NCBI GenBank assembly: GCA_015501605.1
Contig: JADNRZ010000007.1
Location: forward strand, 1,798,001-1,862,000
Direction of reading: 5' to 3'
DNA: 64,000 nucleotides
DNA from: Panaeolus papilionaceus
Lineage: Eukaryota > Basidiomycota > Agaricomycetes > Agaricales
Below, in pieces: positions 10,106 to 21,441 of this stretch. The notes below the pieces were generated by a model. It saw nothing but the letters and a program-made list of their open reading frames with translations. It was not told the DNA's origin and ran no database searches. A program made the position numbers and the translations under genes. The stretch's first letter is position 1; each line of letters opens with the position of its first letter.

Positions 10106-11162
10106 TCACAACCGAGTCCTGATTTCCTCAGCCTGTCTCTTCCTGGTCCCCGCACAAGTTAAACTGAGCCACAAAGAAGACTTGAACGGCGGGTTGTAAA
10201 GGTTATCGAAGTCCATATTGGCGTTAGGAAACTCTTTCAACACCTGCTCCCAGACCCATTCAAATGGCGTTGCATAACCGATATCGCACCGCCTGAACCC
10301 CATGCTCGTGCCACCATTCAACAAGCCCACAAACCCGCCTTTGAGGGTGACAACTGCCAACCCCGAATCCCCGCCTTCACAGAAGTAGCTCCCATTTCCA
10401 GGTTGATATTTATCTTCGAAATTGATAATAGGAAGCTCGTGCGAGTCCATGGTGGCGCCGAGTGGGGAGTACTTGCGGACATGCGACATATACCGAGAGA
10501 GCGTGCCGAATGTGGTGTTGGTTTTGGCACCCCGTTTGAAAACACGTCGCGGAGGGAGTGCAGATTCAGGGTCAAATTCGAGGCGTTTGGCGGTGGTGGG
10601 CTCGTTAAGCTGGTCTACCGTGAGTATGCCTTTGAGGGCAACAAGACCATGAAAACCCGTGTAGTACCCTAATGGTCGACGCGATCCTGATCTATGAAAG
10701 GCTGCCTCTGGTTCTGGAAAATGTGCATGTTGGTTCAGACCATTAAATCGCATCCGAGAGTTGATCAGAGTACACACCAACACACAGAAAGTTGCCAATC
10801 ACGTTCTTGAACTTGTCTTTATATAACTCAACAATGCAAAGATCGCGGGTGTAATGATGGGGAGCGCCGGGGCCGAGGGAAGGAGACCAGACAACAAAGC
10901 CGATAATGCGATTCTTGCGTGGGCTGCAGTTTTTGACCATATGGGTGTAGAACTCCTTGATCCTATCGAGATTTTCGCGCGCCTCGATAAGGTCCTTTTC
11001 TGCCCTCTCTAAGTCGTTTCGGGACTGTGGGAGGCCGACTCCAGACTCCACCTCGGTGGTAAGCCTGCTGACCTCCTCCTGGTAATTCCAGGCGCTTAAG
11101 ATAGGCGAGACCATGAGGTCCCGGATGGAACGTCGGTACGACTGGAACATGCGATCGCCCAT
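10106..11162 (-). CDS. PA-clan-like serine protease domain protein (U3)
   Basis: Two exons are supported: 10778-11162 and 10106-10713, with intron 10714-10777 (donor GTGTGT, acceptor TTTCCAG). The N-terminal part is a helical, charged segment (about residues 25-75), followed by NRIIGFVVWSP and a RDLCIVELYKDKF strand that probably carries the family Asp. The C-terminal exon has LVALKGILTVDQL, then CEGGDSGLAVV with the nucleophile Ser, and GLLNGG. I recall similar fungal proteins having His where this one has Phe after RIIG, so catalysis is uncertain. The true start may lie upstream, because the GPKRDVLVMGD context continues before this ATG. It may be intracellular, as no signal peptide is seen. 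U1, U5 and U6 carry broken copies. Confidence 0.65.
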
Positions 11163-11613
11163 GACGAGAACATCCCTCTTGGGACCAGAATCTTGGCGTA
11201 CAGCTTATCGCCCACTTGAAAGTAAGGACCCAGTGTGCCCTGCGTCGAATTTCCTCGGCCTGTGTGGAGTGGGTAGCCTGCACCTGTGTGCGAGGGTGTG
11301 ATGATGCGGTGGTGGTGGGCTGTGGGAGTGAGGGTCGTTAGTGGGTTATCAATGTAGGGGATAGGGTAGAGGGTATGTTAATAAGACAACGAGGAAGAAA
11401 ACACGCATATATGCGCGTAAAAAAGCCCTTGACACATTAGAAGGCTAAGGTAGGAAAATAGTGGTTTCTAACTAATTTGGCCAACTCGCAACGCCGAGGA
11501 AGAATAAAAATTTGTTGGAGAATTGAAAAGAGGGAAAATTGCATGGACGAGAATGGTGGTGTCCAATAGCTTGTCCAACCACCCAACAACGAGAACCAAC
11601 GCGAAAAAAAAGT
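11163..11613. other. Possible 5' exon of protease gene and intergenic spacer
   Basis: The frames just upstream (11163-11300, minus) include a GDKLYAKI-like segment that may be an earlier protease exon, but I could not find a clean junction. From 11300 to 11613 I see nothing. Confidence 0.3.
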
Positions 11614-12691
11614 TTAAAAAATAGAATAAAAAATACACGACCATGACATCGTGCACAACAACAACGATAATAAAAAGGAAGAATGAAAAACAGACAGAAA
11701 CTCACCACCATTACTCGTAGGCGGGAACGGCAACAACCTCGGTTCACGCCCATTCAACGCCCTCGTCTTACTCGTCACAGTAGCATCGTCGTCCCTCTTC
11801 TTCTTCACCGTCGCATCCGCATCCTCTTCCTCCTCCTCTGCTGGTTGATACACATTCACAGGCACAGGAGCAGGAGGAGGCCCAAATAAATCATTCACGC
11901 TCCCCCTCACAGGCAAGCTCCTCTGTGTCTGCGCCGCACCTCCCCTCGTCGCAGCGCTATTACCCGTGAAATCCCTCTTCACAGGCGACCCGCCCCGCAT
12001 GCCCTTCTTCCATCCCTCAATCCTCGACTCGGCACCTGCACCCTCTGATACAGAGCCTTCTTCGCCCAGCCCTGAGCCATTTGAGGAAGCTGATCTCTCT
12101 AATGAGTCGATCATGTCTCGCACTCTACCGCTGGAGTTACTGGCGACGCTTGAGGAGCGACTATGAGAGCTCTTTGAGGATTTAGATGAGGCGTTGTCGT
12201 CGTCATTGTCGTTATCCTCGAGGTCGTTAAGAGGCACACTCCTCAACCTCCTCGACCCCTTCTTAAACGTCCACCCTGTGTTTAGGTGTATGAGGGGCTG
12301 TGGGTACAGCAGGATTGGAACCAGTGTGATTATGTTGATGACGATGGGATGAAGGCGTTGAGGTAGAGTTGTTGAAATGCGAGGAGGGTGTGTTGGGCTG
12401 GAACGAGGATGACGATGATAGCGATGAAGAGGGCCTATGTGACCTAACAGGCAAGTGAGATTCTGCTCTGGAAGAAGGGCGTGGGTGTGATGGTGTCGAT
12501 GGGCGATTGTCCTCTCCCTCTCTAGCTGCAGACGAGAGCCGTTTCGCCTCCTTGTCCGTCGATGAGACCCGCCTGCCCTCCTTTTCCCCCTCCTTATCCC
12601 TATCCTTCGGTGACCCCGACGGTGATGCTACAGGGATCTTGGACAGAGGCAAACGATATCTAGACTGCCACGAAGGCGTATTGGTTGACAT
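11614..12691 (-). CDS. Gene X: Ser/Asp-rich low-complexity protein (U3), possibly frameshifted
   Basis: It starts at ATG 12691 with MSTNTPSWQSRYRLPLSKIP, a conserved-looking N-terminus, then Lys/Glu-rich and Ser-rich (SSSLSSSSS) and His/Thr tracts to a stop at 12263. The next frame (from about 12285 down) gives GWTFKKGSRRLRSVPLND, acidic DNDNDDDNASS, an RVRDMIDSLERS helix, SVNDLFG and an acidic run. A GTGAGT donor follows (11700-11705), so more exons lie downstream. The join between the two halves is out of frame here. The U6 relative has an extra ~85 codons before GWTFKKG, so the U3 copy has probably suffered a deletion. Not recognised; it is probably disordered. Confidence 0.5.
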
Positions 12692-12779
12692 TATCGTGCT
12701 CGGTGAGAAGATGAATGTATAGAGTGATAATTGGGGATGAATTGATTTATTGAATGATACAGCCCTTGCTGAAGCGAAG

Positions 12780-13100
12780 TGTCGCGATGTGATTCCAATA
12801 AAACAGGGTTGCCTTCAGCAGTCGCAGAGTCGCAGAACCGCAGGCAAGCACAGAATAAAACAGAATAGATAAAGCAGATAAAGCAGATACAGAACAAGAA
12901 ATTACAAAACTCGCCGACCAAGCGAAACGACACGGTGGAACATGAACCAACACCCAGGTCTAACCAAACACGACCAAAGAACGCGGGGTCTATCCGTGAT
13001 TCCGTGTTTAGGGGTACCACGTGTGTAAACAATGGCGTCATTTTGTTGCTCATCGTCAGACTCAGGGGATGTCTGAGAGATGTCTCCGAACGGTATGCTG
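12780..13100 (-). repeat. Segment upstream of gene X, three copies
   Basis: Similar copies lie at 20985-21260 and 30300-30495. They share the block 'agaataaaacagaatagata' followed by repeated 'aaagcagat', and (in two of them) 'gaacgcggggtct' and 'ccgtgattccgtgttta'. Its constant place upstream of gene X suggests promoter or 5' leader sequence. Confidence 0.6.
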
Positions 13101-13211
13101 GATTGAATCGCATGAAAAATATAATTTTCAACGAGCATATAGAGCGCGTGTGGTGGTAGGAAAATACACTGCTCATGCAACGTTGTTCACAACGCGATCA
13201 TGACTACAGCG

Positions 13212-13937
13212 TAGTGTGGCCGTTGGTTTGCTCAAAGCGGGCTCCTGACCGAAGCTGAGCCAAAATTAACCGAGCTGAGCAGGTGATGACAGCTTGTCGT
13301 CATCAGTGGTTCAGCTCAGTTTTAGGCTAGCCTTTTCCTGATTCGAGCTGGTTGAGCTTCCGCTTCATGCCTTGCTATGGAAAAGGCCCAAAGGGACACA
13401 AAAACAGACTCCCAACACCTCTTCCAGTCCACCTCATCTTCTTAAACTTAAGCATGCTGCTTTATTAAAGGCCTTTTGAATGTGAGGAGGGATACGTAGA
13501 AACCTATTTGCCATAAACTTAACACAGGCATGAATTTTTAAATCAGCTCCTTTCATTTCCCAACCGTGGGAGTTCAAGTTTGTCATCCATTCAATCCAAT
13601 CCTTGTGCACCTCTTCATCCTTCTCGTCTTTTCAACCACTTCCCCAAGAATGACTGCTTCACCCAATCTTGCTCTTCATTGCACAACCAAGCATAAGTAT
13701 CCATCCTGGGACATTGAATTAATAATAATAGTAGCGGAGGCAAACGGCGAATTATCTTATATCCTAATCTACCAAATATAGTATCTACATTGTGAACTGA
13801 CAGCTGAACCAGCTTGAGCTTGAGCTAAGGAAACATGAACGTACATCAAGTAGCTTCGGAACCAGTTCAAACTCCAGGCACCAGAAAGCTGGCGTGAGCA
13901 AGCGAAAACTGAACGGAGCTGAGCTGCGGCCACACTA
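13212..13937. mobile_element. hAT-like non-autonomous transposon (TAGTG family, copy 1)
   Basis: The terminal repeats are TAGTGTGGCCG at the left and its complement at the right. Both sides are flanked by the exact 8-bp duplication CTACAGCG (13204-13211 and 13938-13945). The 726-bp body has subterminal AGCTGAGC/AGCTCAG motifs at both ends and no transposase. TSD length suits hAT or KDZ elements. Confidence 0.85.
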
Positions 13938-14639
13938 CTACAGCGACGCGTCGAAGCATCCCAAATATGGAACTAATTTCCAAATCCAGCGGCACCACCC
14001 CCTGTTGGCGTCTCTCCAGCTCCTGGTCATTTTCAAGCGTTCGTGCTCTCACGCTTCAAAGACTCACGAGACAATTCTTCAACGCAACATGCAAATATAA
14101 TTTCATTCTAAATGTTTTTGTATGACTGCGATGACACCTAGTAAATTACTTAAATCTCTAAATAACTGCGAAAGTTCTTTCAACATCAAGACATATTATT
14201 GAACAAGTGTGTATTCAAGTTCTGGTCCAGGTTAAACCTCATATATATCTTCAATACTCAAACTCATACATGTGCAATCCCTCCTCTCCCCACGCCCACA
14301 TTAACCAAAAACAGGCCCTCATGTGATCGTCATATAGTCGCTTCGTCAAGCAACGCACGGAGCAATCCACGACAACATGAATCCATCGAATCCTCGGCCC
14401 CCTGCTCCAAGTTGATGTGAGGGATGGGATTGTTGACGACGCCTGGTAGGATGAGGCTTGCTGGTGAGGGTCCATGCAACGTTGATCTATGGCCATGAAA
14501 TGTGCCCTGGCTGTAGTGCAAGCCTTACACTACGAGCACAAACGTGATATGGTCCGGCAGAGCACCCATACGAAGCGGTGGGTAAGCGCAGAAATCCCCC
14601 GAGTCCTGCACCTTAGCGCTGTGGCGGTGTCCGTTGTGC
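13938..14639. other. Host repeat arm and unannotated sequence
   Basis: 13938-13990 ('gacgcgtcgaag', 'aatttccaaat') is the same host repeat that flanks the element at 21380-21441. The remainder has only short frames. Confidence 0.4.
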
Positions 14640-15260
14640 GACCTGGTGTTAAGTTAAGTTAGCAGCAATATCAACCAGCGTACAGCGTACATGAGACGAG
14701 GAAAGGAGGAGGTGCTCACAAAGCGTATCCCATTGTCCATTCCTGCTGAACTCACGAGAAGGCAAAGCGACATGAGCCGCCGAAAAAGTAAAAGGATTTT
14801 CCGTGGTTTTCGTTGTTGTCAGCCACTCGGGCGTTGTGTTGTTTCTCGAAGTTGACGCTGAGGAGGTCTATAGAAACGGACCAACAAAATTGACAAAAAG
14901 ATCAGCATGAAGCTCTCGGAACATAATAAGAATACGTAAGACTGACCAGGTGAAGCAGGCATCCTGAACTGAATGGAATCGAAAAGGAAGCGCGGGTTTG
15001 ACCATTCGAATCAAATCTATCGGCATTTTATCTTGGATTTCGATTCAGGCTGGAGGCTAACCGGTGGCCGTCGGGGACAATAACTTGAACCTGAAGTCAG
15101 CCACCCTCGATCAACGACGAGGACTTCGACGAAGAAGAGAGCTAGTAAGAGGGATCACTCTGCGCAGTCAATTTCGTCCCGCAATCTATCGCTGCCATTG
15201 TTTGATTTGAGATTGTTCATGCTCAAAGGTCGAATCGAGCGCGAGTAGCATTCATCTGAA
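14640..15260 (-). repeat. Second copy of the 5990-6590 segment
   Basis: See the 5990-6590 entry. The two copies differ by many substitutions and indels, so the duplication is old. Confidence 0.55.
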
Positions 15261-15780
15261 TTTCAACTGGGGAGACGGAAGTAGAAATCTTCAAGTGTTA
15301 CGAAAGCGTGATCAGACTTAAGCCACCCCAGTTTTAAGCTCTGAACGATGCAACCTGAGACCATAGATTGGAGATTGATTTTTTGTTTAGCAAAGGAATA
15401 AAGGCAAATGTATAAATATAATGTACATAGTAGCATAATATACAAGAAATGAGGGGGGATTTGGTAAGTTACAGGTAAAAATTGGAACAACTGTTTTTCT
15501 ATTAATAGCCCTGGGCCGCATAATATGGATCATCGCATGTGGGCATCCCGACAGCAGCAGTTAACCCACCCAAGTGCTGAAGTCGAGTACTACATAAATT
15601 ATCTAAGCGTAAGGAATTTCATAATGCTACCCTGCGTTTTTATCGTACATGGAACACCCACTTGAACCATGCCTCCCATACAAATCGTGATTACAACAAG
15701 CTGATGTGAGTTCTAACTTGCTGAAATTGAGGATTACGCATGATGTTGGGCAATAACTCAAGTTATGGTCCACGATTACA
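15261..15780. other. AT-rich spacer with trace of array unit
   Basis: 15630-15780 contains a worn copy of the block downstream of the small gene ('cgtacatggaacaccc', 'gatgttgggcaataactcaag'), which ends where the exon-3 sequence should begin. No gene is left. Confidence 0.45.
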
Positions 15781-16090
15781 ATGTCACCACGACGCGCTAA
15801 CTACCGCCAGCGCTCGTGGTTTCTTCTCCTTATTAATTTCTTTGCCCACCCCCCGCTTCCCTTTCCTAATACAATAAATACATGAATTCCTTTCTGGCTG
15901 CCATTGCATTCATGTTTGAAGACCACAGTGGGGGCGCATCCGTCCACACCCTCGGCTCTCGCACTAGGTCAGGTTGCGGTTCCCATCTGTCACCTCTCCC
16001 ACTCCCCAACTACTACTACCTACATATCCCCCGGCCCCGCAACGAAAGACGCAAGAACGAACACAAAACAGATCTAGAAATTAGAAAATT
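15781..16090. repeat. Inverted partner of 18590-18840
   Basis: The blocks 'caccctcggctctc', 'cccactccccaactac' and 'tacctacat' recur in reverse orientation at 18590-18840, including half of the GC-rich hairpin there. Confidence 0.55.
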
Positions 16091-16823
16091 AGGGTATTAG
16101 ACTGTTTATTTCCCAACAGAAGACGTGATATAATGTTGCAAGATTTATAAGAGTGGGTTTCAGCTCCAAAAAACGTGGTGAGAGACGCGATAACTGTCGC
16201 AGAGTGGGGGTCTTTTTAATTGAAACATAGTGGTTTGAACATATGTGGGCCCAACACTAGCGTCCGAGTCACTGATCCCAATATTCAAAGAATGTCCGAG
16301 ATACGACCTACTAGTTGTGATGCTTGAAAGTATTATAGAGAGCTATGGTTGTAGTTGGAACAGACGGGTGTTGACAATGAGATGCAACGAGTCTTTTAAA
16401 AGCTCACAGACGTCCCTCTGTGAGGGACGGCCACCAGACTATCAAAGACGCGGAGAAGGATGGGAATCCATCAGGGTTGCCACGGCTCGGAGCCGTCACA
16501 CCCGTGACAATCGAGTATATTGCCCCTCCCTCCTTCAAAGGACTGTTTGGCTGGAAAATGTATTCATTGTGCCTGAGAGGTCCTTTTTCTTCTATGTCCA
16601 TAATATCCCGGCGAATGTGAACATTACATTTCGATATCAATAAGCTCGAGCTGTTTGAGCCGTTTTCATTTGACACCTGAAGAAGTATGCATTGTTCTGT
16701 GGCTCCAAAAAATATTTGATCTACGGCATCGTGAGTGTATCTAAATAATAGAATGCACTTTTTGCAAAGAAGGTTGAAGTGTAAAGAATAAGGAGAATTT
16801 TTATGCCTCAAGCTGTCTTGTCA
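16091..16823. other. Unannotated sequence with small hairpins
   Basis: It has open frames of 132 and 135 codons on opposite strands (16245-16643 and 16404-16811) without recognisable motifs. Two short perfect hairpins lie at about 16410 (cgtccctc/gagggacg) and 16484 (acggctc/gagccgt). Confidence 0.35.
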
Positions 16824-16848
16824 CGCGAGCCGAGGCGAGGCAACACTA
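16824..16848. mobile_element. Orphan end of a TAGTG-family element
   Basis: The complement starts TAGTGTTGCCTCGCC, matching the tips of the elements at 13212 and 21442. It borders the same host repeat (gaagtcatttccagatat). I found no matching left end, so it is a partial or rearranged copy. Confidence 0.5.
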
Positions 16849-17347
16849 GAAGTCATTTCCAGATATCGTGTGATTACCCCTAAGGTCTGAAGCTGCGGTG
16901 AACATGGCAGGACGAGAGGATGAAATGGATGTTGGCCTTTCATGAAACAAAGGAAATGTTTAGATGGTATGTATATTATACACGAATGTGTAAATATGGG
17001 GTATAATGAAAAAGAAACACGCGAAAATTCTATGCAGATCTCCGAGACAAAGAAGTATAATACAATGAGATTGCGGTTTCATTTTTAAGTGAAACGGCAG
17101 AAAATTACGAACCCAGACCCCCAATCGACTCACCCAAGTGATGGGTTTGGGAAGAATAAATAATTTCTTGCACGATATATAAGGAATTGCAGAATGATAC
17201 CAGGCGTTTTTAGCGTACACGGAGCACACCCTTGGATACTACCTCCCACACAAATCACGACGCAAGACAGATAGAGGTGAGTCCCATCGATCCATGAGTC
17301 AACGATTATGCATGATGTTGGGCAATAACTCAAGTTGTGGTCCACGC

Positions 17348-17915
17348 TTACAAAAAAACGCCGGTTTGGATGTATTGCATTTGAAGAACTTGTTGAAGTT
17401 GTTCCTGTTACCACCAGAAACACAGTGAGAAGGCAGTGAGCACTTAGGCTTCGGAAGACGCTGGTTAGGGCTAAATGTAACGACTCACGGAATGCTTCGC
17501 CCTCTCGGTGTCGTCGCCGTTGTGAACAGTGTTCACGAATGTGACTTGTCCTCCAAAAATCCCTATTTTGCTTGGACCAGAGGACAGTCCACTATCTACG
17601 GACAATACAGGAGGTGTTGATTGTGGATGAGTTTGAGGAGGGGGGTGATTCGAGGTCTAATGGGATTGGAGAATGGCGACCGTGTTAGTCATAGGACAAA
17701 AGCACCACCATCTTAGGGCGAGGTGTACGAACCTGTAACCTCTGTAACATGTCCTTCAGCTCGTCCTGCATCTGTAGCTGCGACTGCTCGGACAAGGTAT
17801 TGATCACCAAACGCAGTTCGTCAAGTGTTGATAAGAGGGGTTCAATGGTCGTGTTCGGTGGTGTTGGTGCTTCGCCAGCATCTTCAGGCCCCGAACGCCA
17901 TCTTCGCTGCCACAT
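17348..17915 (-). CDS. Small array gene, open copy with shifted start (U4)
   Basis: Exons are 17733-17915 (61 codons), 17489-17656 (56 codons) and 17348-17404 (18 codons plus TAA), 135 residues. The ancestral ATG has become ATA at 17927, but an in-frame ATG four codons on (MWQRRWRSG) keeps the gene open. Exon 2 keeps SKIGIFGGQVTFVNTVHNGD and the GTGAGT donor. Exon 3 reads EQLQQVLQMQYIQTGVFL. Survival of all splice sites and frames despite many substitutions suggests it was under constraint for some time. Confidence 0.55.
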
Positions 17916-18016
17916 ACCTTGCGGTATAACGCCGACGGGGTACCAATCACTGTCTCAAAACAGTGATGAGTAGCGAGGTGATGGTTCGTTATCACCCCTC
18001 CCCGAAAACTCACTCA

Positions 18017-18026
18017 TTTTTATATG
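18017..18026 (-). promoter_or_regulatory. TATA-like element of U4 small gene
   Basis: The complement reads CATATAAAAA in the same context (GGCTGGAC before it) as in the other units, about 105 nt from the start codon. Confidence 0.45.
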
Positions 18027-18589
18027 TCCAGCCTTGGTGCTGCCTCGTGTTGTACAGCCTTTTAATAATTTCACCGCACCCCATCGAGGAATGTTGGCTG
18101 ACTTTGACAGCCTTAATCTATTGTTTCTTTCGGGAAGAACAAACAAAAGAGAACCACAGACTGTCAGGTGTCGTATAACATGTGTCGAAATACTATTAGA
18201 CTGATACTTGGATCACAGTGGAATGGCACAGCCGCATTACTATTATGATATGCCCACTCTCGTGCCAATGTGTGTCTGGTTTTCCTATTACCCTCTGAGC
18301 TTTGAATTTCTCTATACTCATAAAGACCACGTGTTTGCCTTGTGCAAAGTATACCGCAACATGTACCGAATAAATGGCAACAGCAATCGTCGTTTCAGGA
18401 GGATGCGAGGTGTCGCTTATCAACCAGCGCTTGTCGTTTCATAGCAGGAGCAATAAAACTACATTCGTGATATTCGAAGTATGCGAGGTTAAATACGATG
18501 GCGAGCTACATAGCAATCATCACATTGAATAAGCCATCGCAGTTAGCCCAGAGCCTTGCAGGAGAAACGAGTATTACAACCCGTTTCTT

Positions 18590-18840
18590 GCATCCTTCGT
18601 TGCAAGACCAGGAGTATGTAGGTAGGAGGAGTTAGGGAGTGGGATCGGGAAGCGGTTGTGAGACCAGTTTCCCGACCCAGTGTGAGAGCTGAGGGTGGGG
18701 ACGAATGCGTCCCCACCCTCGGCTCTCCCTACAAACATACAACGAGTCTGCGAAGACGATGCAGCGCAGAGGAAAGGACAGTGATCACGACTGAAGGGAG
18801 AAGCGGGGAGTGGGCAAAATAAGATAAATTAACTGTGGAA
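18590..18840. repeat. Inverted partner of 15781-16090
   Basis: See 15781-16090. It contains the hairpin 18684-18727. Confidence 0.5.
18684..18727. repeat. GC-rich hairpin, 20-bp arms
   Basis: Arms 18684-18703 and 18708-18727 pair with one mismatch around the loop AATG. No coding or terminator context is apparent. Confidence 0.85.
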
Positions 18841-19589
18841 ATCACGGACACGGAGTGCGGTAAATCTGAGCCGGTTTTAGGGGCTTTCTAGGGGCTTTCT
18901 GGTGATTTTGGTCTTGCATGGCCTCTCCCCTTTTTTATAGTGTATTCTTGCCAGTTAATGCATATGTATTATGACTCTAGTATTGCCTAGAGCAATTAAA
19001 ATTTTTTTTTTACCCACTTTCATGGTGATGTCGATGCCATTGAAATGAATCTCAGGGAGGGGGTGTTTTGGTGCATGGGGTCAGTTCACGACACGGGCCT
19101 CCATTGTCGCATTTTTCCGTGTTTAAATCCTTTAAGTATTTGAAACATCTGAAAGCCATATATCAAGGCTTTCAGATGGTATATACGTCGTATGTGTGAC
19201 GCCAAAACTCGCGACGCAACGCGCCAATAGATTACGTGACTCATTTGGACAGTTTTTTGGCACAGCTATAAAAACACTTGTTGCACAGTCGTTTGCACAT
19301 TTGTCCACAACCGCTGGGGCAATTAATTTGGAACTTTGGGAGGGCGTAAAGAAATTATATTTAAGTGTATTGAAGCCCATAATGTCACAAGGCATGGAGT
19401 TAATAGTATTCTAGTGGCCATTCAGGTGTTCAACCCCCTAAACCATGAATTCAGGCATTTAGCTACCATCCATACATGCCAACTTCGTAAATCGGTATCA
19501 ATTCAACTTTTATATGATATTTGACCCAGATTTCATCCCGGTACGTTGACTTTGGCTCAAAACTCAAATCATGTGGACAGTTATTTGAC
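18841..19589. other. Intergenic, nothing recognised
   Basis: Overlapping frames of 87 and 72 codons at 19130-19414 lack recognisable motifs. Confidence 0.4.
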
Positions 19590-19599
19590 ATACTGTATG

Positions 19600-19722
19600 T
19601 CCCGAAGCGCAACTCGTCGAGTGGTGATGAGAGGGGTTCGATGCCCGTTCTCGCTGGTGTTTGTGGCTCACCAGGATCACAGGCATCGGACTCTTCCTTC
19701 GCTGCCGCATATCTTGAGGCAT
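19600..19722 (-). pseudogene. Small array gene, exon 1 remnant (U5)
   Basis: The codons for the TGIEPL..LDELR stretch are recognisable, but the reading frame has shifted and the sequence downstream of it is unrelated. Exons 2 and 3 are missing. Confidence 0.6.
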
Positions 19723-20499
19723 AACGTAGATTAAATATAGCACTGTATGTCAAGGTTGCAGTTCTTTATCATCCCTCATCAAATTCACTCGCTTTTATAT
19801 GTCCAGCCTCATGCCACAAAGCCTTTTTAATATGTTCACCGCACCCCATCGAAGGATGTCAGCTGACATTGATGGTCATAATACATTACTTCTTTGAATC
19901 GGAACAAAAGAAAAAACGACTGGTTGCCGATTACCGTGTGGCGTATTGAAATACTAATAGACCCGTAGTCGGATTGCAATGAAAATGCACAGCATCATTG
20001 GAATACGCTCCCACTGCCATGTCAATGAGAAACAACTGGGATTCTCAATTAAGCCTCCCAAGCTCAACATTCCTCTCTACTTTTGAAGCCCATCTAAATC
20101 CTGGTATGCACAGTGTACCACAATGTGTGTCAATTACAGAGTAAACACATCGTTTCCGTAGTATGTAAGGTGGCGCTTACCAACAAGCGCTTGACATTTC
20201 ACAGAGTGAGTAATAAATTTACTTCGTTACATTCTATGTATTATGTAGCGCCAAATCAGAGTGACCTACTTACTTATTGTTCATCTCGAAGAATAAACCC
20301 TCGTGACTGGCTCAGAGACCTTCAGACGAAATGAGTATTACAACCCGTGAATTTTGACTCTGTATTCATCCTCGCCAAGGGGCGTGGGTTTTCAGGTACA
20401 TTAGCGCGATAAACATCATTGATGAGCACTAAGTATGAGGCCGGAAAAAAAGTACCGAATATTAAATCGTCGGTGAATAAATCAACATCGCTCATCTGT

Positions 20500-20720
20500 A
20501 TCATCGGTCACTGTCGAGCCCCGCTTTCCCGTCTCTCCCCAGCCCTGGCACAAGTTCGTCCCACCGTTCAGCAAGCTCACAAACTCGCCTTTGAGGGTGA
20601 GAACTGGCGACCCCAGTCAACTTGTGCGAAAGAGGTGTCACCGTACCCCGAATTGCCCCCGTGCCGACCTTCAAAATTCATCATAAACCGTTCGAGCGAG
20701 TCCACGTGGTCGCCGAGCAG
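20500..20720 (-). pseudogene. Protease gene fragment (U5)
   Basis: It aligns to the region around the catalytic Ser of the U3 gene, but has frameshifts and no GDSG motif. The flanking 5' and 3' parts are lost. Confidence 0.6.
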
Positions 20721-20984
20721 GGTGTACTCGCGAGCGTGAGGGATTGGGAGGGCGTGTTGCTAGAGTGTGAAGGCAAGAAGGGAATCAAAACGCAAGGGGT
20801 GCGAGGGAGGATGAGCGTGCGATGAGGCTTGATGAATGGGAGATGAAGCCAGGTGAGTGGAAGGAAAAGTTGGAGGACAGGGTGGAGAAGGTGGAGGAGA
20901 GTGAGGCGGGGGCGGGACATGCGAGGAATGCACTGAGTGGGGGGCGGGGAGAAGATGCGTGCGAGACACAGGGCGCAGTCGCAG

Positions 20985-21260
20985 AGCCGCAGAGCCGCAG
21001 GCAAGCACAGAATAAAACAGAATAGATAAAGCAGATAAAGCAGATACAGAACAAGCAATTACAAAACTCGCCGACCAAAGACAACGACACGGTGGTGGTG
21101 GCTATTGAATAAGGTGGAACATGAACCAACACTAAGGTCTAATCAACCACAACCAAAGAACGCGGGGTCTTTCCGTGATTCCGTGTTTAAGGGCAACACG
21201 TGTGTCAACAATGGCGTCACTTTGTAGCTCATCCTCAGACTCAGGGGATGTCTAAGGGGT
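20985..21260 (-). repeat. Segment upstream of gene X (U5 copy)
   Basis: Nearly identical to 12830-13070 over long blocks. Gene X itself is missing here. Confidence 0.6.
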
Positions 21261-21441
21261 AAGTCGATTGCGTTTGAATCTACAATGGAGTAGATGTACT
21301 GGAAGGTAGAAAGTATGATAGATGGGGCTATCGTTGGGGTTGAAAGAGATTCCTGACTTGATGTTGACGACGCGCAGCTGCCAGTGACGCGTCGAAGGGT
21401 TCCTATTTTGGAATTTATTTCCAGATATGGTGTGCTTACCC

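Larger units (their letters stand above)
7720..13180 (-). repeat. Array unit U3, the most complete copy
   Basis: In plus-strand order it contains the small gene (8033-8616), a spacer with an inserted TIR element, the protease gene (10106-11162), gene X (11614-12691) and the conserved segment upstream of gene X (12780-13100). All genes are on the minus strand. U6 (23752-30500) is its closest relative: both share the TIR-element insertion and near-identical spacers, so they arose by a segmental duplication after that insertion. Confidence 0.75.
17195..18600 (-). repeat. Array unit U4
   Basis: It contains the downstream block, the small gene, its TATA region and the spacer ('cttggatcacagtgg', 'gcaggagaaacgagtattac'). 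No protease gene follows; the sequence changes to the 18590-18840 repeat. Confidence 0.7.
19590..21260 (-). repeat. Array unit U5 (degenerate)
   Basis: It keeps a scrap of small-gene exon 1, the TATA block (about 19790), the spacer, a mutated protease fragment and the segment upstream of gene X (20985-21260). No gene is intact. Confidence 0.65.

Noticed and set aside
12691..13176. 161-codon minus-strand frame with a Cys/Phe-rich centre (CICFICFIY)
   Set aside because: The hydrophobic part comes from the 'aaagcagat' repeat of the segment upstream of gene X and occurs in three repeat copies in differing frames.
16245..16811. Opposed 132- and 135-codon frames
   Set aside because: No motif, no paralogue in the window and overlapping each other; kept only as unannotated sequence.
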